Of a stretch of DNA of 40,880 nucleotides, positions 35,637-40,880 are shown piece after piece (the stretch's first letter is position 1; every line of letters starts with the position of its first letter). The position numbers were made by a program, and so were the translations under genes. Below the pieces are notes generated by a model that had not been told where the DNA came from, did not search any database, and saw only the letters and a program-made list of their open reading frames with translations. Source of the DNA: Lysobacteraceae bacterium (GTDB lineage: Bacteria; Pseudomonadota; Gammaproteobacteria; Xanthomonadales; Xanthomonadaceae); the NCBI GenBank assembly GCA_024508915.1, contig JANINR010000059.1:1-40880 (forward strand), written 5' to 3'.

Positions 35637-35661
35637 GCGGGCGTCCCTGCGGCGGCGGACG

Positions 35662-36540
35662 TCAGGCCAGCAGCAGCGACGACATGCGGCGGCGGTAGCG
35701 GCCGACGAGATCCTCGTCGTCGACCACGCGGAAGGCGTCGATCAACGCCTTGCGCGGCAGTCCGCCGTCGAAGTCGCGGTCGCGGCGCAGCATCTCCAGG
35801 AACTGCTCCAGCCCCGCTTCGGCATCGCCGGAGACGATGCCGCGCACGCCGAGCAGGTGGCGCGCGCGCAGGTCGCCGGGGTTCGACGCGATGGCGGCTT
35901 CCAGCACTTCGCGCGGCGGCGCGTCCTGCAGCAGCGCGGCGAAGCCGAGGCGCGCGCGGGCGCGCACCGCGCGGTCGTCGGTGGCGAGGTTCGCCGGCAG
36001 CGCGTCGAGCAGCTTCTCCGCTTCGTGCGCGCCGCCGGTGGCGAGCAGGGCCAGCGCGAGGTCGAGCTTCAGCGCGTCGTCTTCCGGTGCGGCTTCGACC
36101 GCCTTGCGCAGGCGCATGACTTCGGCGTGCGGATCGACCGGCGCCGCGGGCGCCGCCGCCTCCGCGTCGTCCGCCGGCGCGGCGGCCGGCTCGATGCCGT
36201 GGTGCTTGAGGAATTCGCGCAGCTGGCCTTCGGGGAGCGCACCGGGGAAGCCGTCGACCAGCTGCCCGTCCCTGGCGAGGATCACCGTCGGCACCGAGCG
36301 GATCTGGAAGGCGGCCGCCAGCTGCTGTTCCTTGTCCACGTCGACCTTGGCCAGCTCGAACGCGCCGTGGTACTCGGCCGCGAGCTTCTCGAGGATGGGC
36401 CCGAGGCTCTTGCACGGGCCGCACCAGGTCGCCCAGAAGTCGATCAGCACCGGCACCTGCAGCGAGCGCTGGATGACGTCCGCCTCGAAGCTGTCGGTGG
36501 TGGCGTCGAAGACGTGCGGCCTGGCGGTGTCGGCGGTCAT
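35662..36540 (-). CDS. cnoX: Thioredoxin-TPR chaperone/redox protein (CnoX/YbbN type)
   Basis: This 292-residue protein has an N-terminal thioredoxin domain with the complete active site Trp39-Cys40-Gly-Pro-Cys43 and the cis-proline loop RSVPTVIL. A linker rich in Ala/Pro/Asp (about 118-137) and a TPR-like helical domain follow. CnoX protects unfolding proteins from over-oxidation. E. coli CnoX has lost the first Cys; here CxxC is intact, so the protein may also reduce disulfides. It is divergent from the Xre-family operon. Confidence 0.88.
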   Translation of the reverse strand: MTADTARPHVFDATTDSFEADVIQRSLQVPVLIDFWATWCGPCKSLGPILEKLAAEYHGAFELAKVDVDKEQQLAAAFQIRSVPTVILARDGQLVDGFPGALPEGQLREFLKHHGIEPAAAPADDAEAAAPAAPVDPHAEVMRLRKAVEAAPEDDALKLDLALALLATGGAHEAEKLLDALPANLATDDRAVRARARLGFAALLQDAPPREVLEAAIASNPGDLRARHLLGVRGIVSGDAEAGLEQFLEMLRRDRDFDGGLPRKALIDAFRVVDDEDLVGRYRRRMSSLLLA

Positions 36541-36610
36541 GGCGGGGTCCGGGGGAGGGAGCGTGGTAGATGGTGGCTCGGGCGGGGCAATGCAACGGCC
36601 TCGGGCGAGC

Positions 36611-36632
36611 GATGTAAAAAATACTTGACATC
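36611..36632. promoter_or_regulatory. Dyad operator 1 over the -35 element
   Basis: This imperfect 22-bp inverted repeat begins GATGTAA and ends TGACATC. It overlaps the TTGACA box at 36625-36630. It shares its length and outer half-sites with operator 2; the dyad centres are 32 bp apart, about three helical turns, so two dimers could bind the same DNA face. Confidence 0.6.
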
Positions 36633-36652
36633 GCCACGGACCGATGTAAAGT
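36625..36652 (+). promoter_or_regulatory. Promoter of the Xre-family operon
   Basis: A perfect TTGACA (36625-36630) stands 16 bp before TAAAGT (36647-36652). Both elements lie within the two dyad operators, so a bound repressor would block RNA polymerase. Transcription would begin near 36659, about 27 nt before the upstream ORF. Confidence 0.75.
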
Positions 36653-36664
36653 CTACATTACATC
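36643..36664. promoter_or_regulatory. Dyad operator 2 over the -10 element
   Basis: GATGTAA (36643-36649) and TTACATC (36658-36664) form a perfect inverted pair around 8 bp, and part of the centre is symmetric too (GT and AC). It covers the -10 hexamer and the presumed start point. This is the expected place for an autorepressor site of the small helix-turn-helix protein encoded downstream. Confidence 0.7.
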
Positions 36665-36685
36665 AAGTCCGCTACAGGTGACACC

Positions 36686-36748
36686 ATGCTCGCCCTCTCC
36701 CCACGCAACCGTGTCGCGATCGTGACGGGCGCGGAACGCGTGGCGTAG
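36686..36748 (+). CDS. 20-residue upstream ORF (leader peptide or gene remnant)
   Basis: ATG at 36686 is preceded by AGGTG (36676-36680) at good distance. The ORF encodes 20 residues including [13 protein letters not shown] and stops at 36748, 4 bp before the regulator ATG. The regulator has no ribosome site of its own apart from this ORF, so its translation may depend on it. VAIVTGA resembles the start of the nucleotide-binding motif of short-chain dehydrogenases, so a decayed gene start is also possible. Too short to test by similarity alone. Confidence 0.5.
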   Translation: MLALSPRNRVAIVTGAERVA

Positions 36749-36752
36749 CCGC

Positions 36753-36971
36753 ATGGCCGCGACCGCCGTCACCAACGAGATCCGCCGCCTGCGCTTCGAG
36801 CGCGGCGAAATGACGCAGCAGGCGCTCGCCGATGCCTGCGGCGTGACCCGGCAGACCATCATCGCGCTCGAGGCGGGTCGGTACGCGCCTTCGCTGGAAC
36901 TCGCGTTCCGCATCGCCGACGCCCTGGGCGCGCGCATCGAAGAAGTCTTTCAGTGGAGCAGGAAACAATGA
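36753..36971 (+). CDS. Xre/Cro-CI family transcriptional regulator
   Basis: This 72-residue protein is nearly all one helix-turn-helix domain: [51 protein letters not shown], with the recognition helix around [10 protein letters not shown] (residues about 31-40). It resembles the small regulators found before DUF2178-like membrane genes in many bacteria. It is probably a dimer that represses its own promoter at the twin GATGTAA dyads. Its stop overlaps the next start (ATGA). Confidence 0.92.
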   Translation: MAATAVTNEIRRLRFERGEMTQQALADACGVTRQTIIALEAGRYAPSLELAFRIADALGARIEEVFQWSRKQ

Positions 36972-37423
36972 ACGCCAATGTGGGCATGAACATCGGAAGG
37001 CGCGAGCTGGTGGCCTGGCTGGGCTTCCTCGGCTCGATCGCAGGAAGCGCGTACCTGGCCTGGCTGCTGTTCTGGCACTGGCCCGCCAATGCCGCCGCCC
37101 TCGGCAGCGACCCGTCGGTCGGTGCACCGGTGTCGACCGGGCTCACCGTGTACGTGCTCGTCGTCGCCGCGCTGCAGAACTGGCGGCGCCGGAGCGAGCC
37201 GATGGAGGACGAACGCGACCGCGCCATCGACGGCGTCGCGGCGAAGCACGCGTTCATCGCGCTGGCGCTGCTCAACGTGGTCGCCGGCGTCGGCATGCAT
37301 TCGGAATCCGCCCGGCTGGCCGCGTTCGGCGGCGAATGGCTGCGACTGTTCCTGCTGTGGATGGTGCTGGCCTCGGTCGCCGTGTTCGCCGGCTCGCAGC
37401 TCTACCGGTACCGGCGCGGATGA
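36968..37423 (+). CDS. Four-helix membrane protein with DERD motif (DUF2178-like)
   Basis: This 151-residue protein has hydrophobic segments at about 15-36, 56-72, 93-112 and 125-146. Between helices 2 and 3 lies [20 protein letters not shown], the acidic DERD...A..AF pattern of DUF2178-type proteins that accompany Xre regulators. The function is unknown. The ATG at 36968 overlaps the regulator stop and is preceded by AGCAGGAA. A GTG at 36953 in frame would overlap more and is less likely. It is coupled to the next gene by ATGA. Confidence 0.8.
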   Translation: MNANVGMNIGRRELVAWLGFLGSIAGSAYLAWLLFWHWPANAAALGSDPSVGAPVSTGLTVYVLVVAALQNWRRRSEPMEDERDRAIDGVAAKHAFIALALLNVVAGVGMHSESARLAAFGGEWLRLFLLWMVLASVAVFAGSQLYRYRRG

Positions 37424-38028
37424 ACCGGCTCGCGCTGCACGCGGGCTGGGTCGCGGGGGCCGTGTTCTTCCTTGCGCTGGCGGGATTCGGCGCGGCGCTC
37501 GCGGGTGGATCGCAGGCATCGTTGCCGGTGGACCTGCTGGGCGCCGGAGGCGTGCCGAACGCGCCGGGCTGGAACGTGCTGGGCTACGCCTTGCCTGGCC
37601 TGCTCGTCGCCGCATTCGCGATCGCGCTGCAACGGCCGCTCGCGACCGCCGGCGTTGGTGTGGCGGGCCGGATCGGCGGCTGGCTGCTGATGTTGTCGGG
37701 CCTCGCGTTCGCGGCGCAGGCGTTCCTGCCGCTCGACCTGCGGCTCCTGGACGGCGCCGCGTCGAAAGCGCACGTCGCGTCGGCCGTGCTGTCGCTGGTG
37801 GCCTGGTTGCCGTCGGCGCTGCTCCTGCCGCTGGCCCTGCGCGGACGGGCGCCGTGGCGCGCGGCCGTCGTGGCCGGCCCCTTGCTCGCCGCCGTGGGCA
37901 TCGCCTGCCTGGCGCTGCCGCCGCACGCCTGGGAGGCCGCGGGCGCGGGCCCCGGCATCGCCCAGCGGCTGGGCCTCGGCGCCCAGTTCGCCTGGCCCGC
38001 GTTGGCGGCTTTTTGTGCGCTGCGGTAG
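37420..38028 (+). CDS. DUF998-like integral membrane protein
   Basis: This 202-residue protein has about six hydrophobic segments (8-28, 48-66, 80-97, 115-135, 141-160, 178-196). PNAPGWNVLGYALPGLLVA near residue 45 and AHVASAVLSLVAWLPSALLLPLAL fit the DUF998 family. No catalytic motif is seen. It is the third gene of the Xre-regulated operon, its start overlapping the previous stop. Its own TAG forms part of a weak -10-like TAGGCT that could serve leuS. Confidence 0.75.
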   Translation: MNRLALHAGWVAGAVFFLALAGFGAALAGGSQASLPVDLLGAGGVPNAPGWNVLGYALPGLLVAAFAIALQRPLATAGVGVAGRIGGWLLMLSGLAFAAQAFLPLDLRLLDGAASKAHVASAVLSLVAWLPSALLLPLALRGRAPWRAAVVAGPLLAAVGIACLALPPHAWEAAGAGPGIAQRLGLGAQFAWPALAAFCALR

Positions 38029-38061
38029 GCTTCCGGGTCCGCTCCCATCCGCAAGCGCATC

Positions 38062-40833
38062 GTGTCCGAAAACACCGCCAGCCCCGTAGTTCCCAACGAG
38101 CCCGCCGCGGGTTACGACCCGGCAACCGTCGAGGCGGCCGCGCAGGGCTACTGGCGCGACACGCGCGCCTACGAGGTGGTCGAGGATCCGTCGCGGCCGA
38201 AGTTCTACTGCCTGTCGATGCTGCCGTACCCGTCCGGCGCGCTGCACGTCGGCCACGTCCGCAACTACACCATCGGCGACGTCATCAGCCGCTACCAGCG
38301 CATGACCGGCAAGAACGTGCTGCAGCCGATGGGCTGGGACGCGTTCGGCCTGCCGGCCGAGAACGCGGCGATCAAGCACCGGACCGCGCCGGCGAAGTGG
38401 ACCTACGCCAACATCGAGCACATGCGCGCGCAGCTGCAGGCGATGGGCTACGCGATCGACTGGACGCGCGAGTTCGCGACCTGCAGCCCCGACTACTACG
38501 TGCACGAGCAGCGCATGTTCGTGCGCCTGATGAAGCAGGGCCTGGCGTACCGCCGCAACGCCGTCGTGAACTGGGACCCGGTCGACCAGACGGTGCTCGC
38601 CAACGAGCAGGTGGTCGACGGCCGCGGCTGGCGCACCGGCGCGATCGTGGAGAAGCGCGAGATCCCGCAGTGGTTCCTGAAGATCACGGACTACGCGCAG
38701 GAACTGCTCAACGGGCTCGACACGCTCGATGGCTGGCCCGAGCCGGTCAAGACGATGCAGCGCAACTGGATCGGGCGCAGCGAGGGCCTGGAGATCGCCT
38801 TCGAGGTCGCCGACGCGCACTTCAACCCCACCGGCGAGCGCGTGACCGTGTTCACCACGCGCCCCGACACGCTGATGGGCGCGACCTTCGTCAGCATCGC
38901 CGGCGAGCACCCGCTCGCGCTGCGCGCTGCGCGGGACAACCCCGCGCTGGCGGCGTTCATCGAGGAGCTGCGCCACGGCGGCGTCTCCGAAGCCGAGCTC
39001 GAAACGCAGGAAAAGCGCGGCATGGACACCGGCGTGCGCGTGCTGCACCCGGTCACCGGCGACGCGATGCCGGTCTACGTCGCGAATTTCGTGCTGATGG
39101 GCTACGGCACCGGCGCAGTCATGGCCGTGCCGGCGCACGACCAGCGCGACTGGGAGTTCGCGCAGGCCTACGGCTTGCCGGTGCGGATGGTGGTGGTGCC
39201 GGGCGAGGTGCGCGATGCGCTCGCCGAACTCGCGCGGCACGTCGGCTCGCACGAGGATGCGATGGCTGCCGCCCTCGGCGAATCCGCGGCGATCGACGCC
39301 TACGACGTGGGGGCCGCCGTGCAGGTGGTGCGCGAATACCAGCGCCGCGTCGAAGAGGAATCGGCGTACACCGGGCGCGGCTGGCTGGTGAATTCCGGCG
39401 AGTTCGACGGGCTCGATTTCGACGCGGCCTTCGCGGCGGTCGCCACCGCGCTGGAAACCTCCGGTGCCGGCAGCCGCAAGGTCAACTTCCGCCTGCGCGA
39501 CTGGGGCGTGAGCCGCCAGCGCTACTGGGGCTGCCCGATCCCGGTCGTGTACTGCGCGCAATGCGGGGCGGTGCCGGTGCCGGAGGACCAGCTGCCGGTG
39601 GTGTTGCCGGAGGACGTGGAGTTCTCCGGCGTGAAGTCGCCGATCAAGGCCGATCCGGAGTGGCGCAAGACCGCGTGCCCGGAATGCGGCGGCGCGGCCG
39701 AGCGCGAGACCGACACCTTCGACACGTTCATGGAGTCGAGCTGGTACTACGCGCGCTACACCTCGCCGGGCGCCTCCACGCAGGTGGACCAGCGCGCCGA
39801 CCACTGGCTGCCGGTCGACCAGTACATCGGCGGCATCGAGCACGCGATCCTGCACCTGCTGTACTTCCGCTTCTACCACAAGCTCATGCGCGACCAGGGG
39901 CTGGTGAAGAGCGACGAGCCGGCCACGCGCCTGCTCACCCAGGGCATGGTCGTGGCCGAGACCTTCTACCGCGAAGGCGAGGGCGGCCGGCGCGAATGGA
40001 TCAACCCGGCCGACGTCGAGGTGCGCCGCGACCCCCATGGCCACGTGTCCGGCGCGGTCCTGAAGGCCGACGGCAAGCCCGTGGGCATCGGCGGCATCGA
40101 GAAGATGTCGAAGTCCAAGAACAACGGCGTCGACCCGCAGGCGATGGTGTCGCGCTACGGCGCCGACACCGTGCGCCTGTTCTCGATGTTCGCCGCGCCG
40201 CCCGAACAGTCGCTCGAGTGGAGCGAGGCCGGCGTCGAGGGCATGGCGCGCTTCCTGCGCCGCTTCTGGCGCGAAGTCGCGACGCATGCGGCGCAGCCCG
40301 ACCATCCCGCGGTCGATCCGGCGTCGCTGGACGCGGCGCAGAAGACGCTGCGCCGCCAGCTGCACGAGACGATCCAGAAGGTGGGCGACGATTACGGCCG
40401 CCGCCACAGCTTCAACACCGCGATCGCGGCGCTGATGGAACTGCTCAACCACGTGTCGCGCTTCGCCGACCCGTCCGACCAGGGGCGCGCGGTGCGGCAC
40501 GAGGCGCTGGAGGCGATGGTGCTGCTGCTGAACCCGGTCACGCCGCACGTGTCGCATGCGCTGTGGCAGGTGCTGGGCCATCCGGAGACGCTGCTGGAGG
40601 ACGTGCCGTTCCCGCGCGCGGACCCGGCGGCGCTGGCGCGCGACAGCGTCACCATCGCGGTGCAGGTCAACGGCAAGCTGCGCGGCACCATCGAGGCGGC
40701 GCCCGGCGCGGCGCGCGAGGCGGTGGAAGCCGCGGCGCTGTCGGAACCCGGCGTGGCCCGGTTCCTGGAGGGCCAGTCGGTGCGCAAGGTGATCGTCGTC
40801 CCCGGCAAGATCGTCAACATCGTGGCGGGGTGA
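38062..40833 (+). CDS. leuS: Leucyl-tRNA synthetase
   Basis: This 923-residue class Ia synthetase charges tRNA-Leu. It has the HIGH-type motif in [15 protein letters not shown], the CP1 editing domain with [12 protein letters not shown] and its catalytic Asp in [19 protein letters not shown], and KMSKS in [16 protein letters not shown]. Compared from memory with E. coli LeuRS (860 residues) there is extra sequence at about 379-432. A C4 zinc-type site, Cys498-x-x-Cys501 and Cys539-x-x-Cys542, is absent in E. coli but known in other LeuRS. The GTG start gives MSENTAS; no strong ribosome site is seen. Confidence 0.97.
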   Translation: MSENTASPVVPNEPAAGYDPATVEAAAQGYWRDTRAYEVVEDPSRPKFYCLSMLPYPSGALHVGHVRNYTIGDVISRYQRMTGKNVLQPMGWDAFGLPAENAAIKHRTAPAKWTYANIEHMRAQLQAMGYAIDWTREFATCSPDYYVHEQRMFVRLMKQGLAYRRNAVVNWDPVDQTVLANEQVVDGRGWRTGAIVEKREIPQWFLKITDYAQELLNGLDTLDGWPEPVKTMQRNWIGRSEGLEIAFEVADAHFNPTGERVTVFTTRPDTLMGATFVSIAGEHPLALRAARDNPALAAFIEELRHGGVSEAELETQEKRGMDTGVRVLHPVTGDAMPVYVANFVLMGYGTGAVMAVPAHDQRDWEFAQAYGLPVRMVVVPGEVRDALAELARHVGSHEDAMAAALGESAAIDAYDVGAAVQVVREYQRRVEEESAYTGRGWLVNSGEFDGLDFDAAFAAVATALETSGAGSRKVNFRLRDWGVSRQRYWGCPIPVVYCAQCGAVPVPEDQLPVVLPEDVEFSGVKSPIKADPEWRKTACPECGGAAERETDTFDTFMESSWYYARYTSPGASTQVDQRADHWLPVDQYIGGIEHAILHLLYFRFYHKLMRDQGLVKSDEPATRLLTQGMVVAETFYREGEGGRREWINPADVEVRRDPHGHVSGAVLKADGKPVGIGGIEKMSKSKNNGVDPQAMVSRYGADTVRLFSMFAAPPEQSLEWSEAGVEGMARFLRRFWREVATHAAQPDHPAVDPASLDAAQKTLRRQLHETIQKVGDDYGRRHSFNTAIAALMELLNHVSRFADPSDQGRAVRHEALEAMVLLLNPVTPHVSHALWQVLGHPETLLEDVPFPRADPAALARDSVTIAVQVNGKLRGTIEAAPGAAREAVEAAALSEPGVARFLEGQSVRKVIVVPGKIVNIVAG

Positions 40834-40880
40834 GCGCGCCGCGGCCGCCGCCGCGCCGGCGGGCATCCGCCGCGCCCGGC

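Noticed and set aside
37402-40866. Very long antisense ORF over leuS and the DUF998 gene (1154 codons)
   Set aside because: It mirrors leuS, whose HIGH and KMSKS motifs are unmistakable on the plus strand. The antisense product is a His/Arg/Val-rich shadow.

Overview
The window is GC-rich chromosomal DNA, almost entirely coding, with nearly every third codon position G or C. Gene order and protein types suggest a gammaproteobacterium of the Xanthomonadaceae (Lysobacter/Luteimonas-like). The evidence is the S10-spc-alpha ribosomal superoperon without rpmJ after secY, a class II DAHP synthase behind dsbB, and a rplF-rplR-rpsE stretch with unusually wide spacers. This is inference from sequence character; no database was searched.

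Bases 1-14780 hold the last codons of tuf, then the S10 operon (rpsJ-rplC-rplD-rplW-rplB-rpsS-rplV-rpsC-rplP-rpmC-rpsQ), the spc operon (rplN-rplX-rplE-rpsN-rpsH-rplF-rplR-rpsE-rpmD-rplO-secY) and the alpha operon (rpsM-rpsK-rpsD-rpoA-rplQ), closed by a strong intrinsic terminator. A near-consensus sigma70 promoter (160-188) starts a leader of about 300 nt with two terminator-like hairpins in series ahead of rpsJ. That layout recalls, and goes beyond, the L4-controlled S10 attenuator of E. coli. The secY-rpsM gap (423 bp) is an array of small GC hairpins, a tandem 14-bp repeat and an extended -10 promoter.

Bases 14796-26752 hold mostly housekeeping genes. dsbB, aroG (class II) and a YCF48-like beta-propeller gene overlap one another. 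A secreted amidase converges on the propeller gene and shares a CTAG stop with it. Then come a DUF2127 membrane protein and typA on the minus strand, followed by ppiB, a PLP aminotransferase, mdh, prpB and prpC on the plus strand. A composite repeat with a bidirectional terminator core (26768-26873) separates prpC from suhB.

Bases 26884-40833 hold suhB (minus), trmJ, a translationally coupled pair of a PhnD-like periplasmic binding protein and a GGDEF-EAL membrane enzyme (a likely ligand-to-c-di-GMP module), and a RhlE-type helicase. On the minus strand are yhhQ, a DUF502 protein, a DUF4442 hotdog protein and a CnoX-type thioredoxin-TPR protein. The most intriguing accessory unit follows: a promoter carrying two 22-bp dyad operators, a 20-codon upstream ORF, a small Xre-family regulator and two membrane proteins, each joined to the next by an ATGA overlap. 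leuS, with an extra segment and a C4 zinc site, closes the window. No tRNA, rRNA, CRISPR, IS element or phage gene was recognised.
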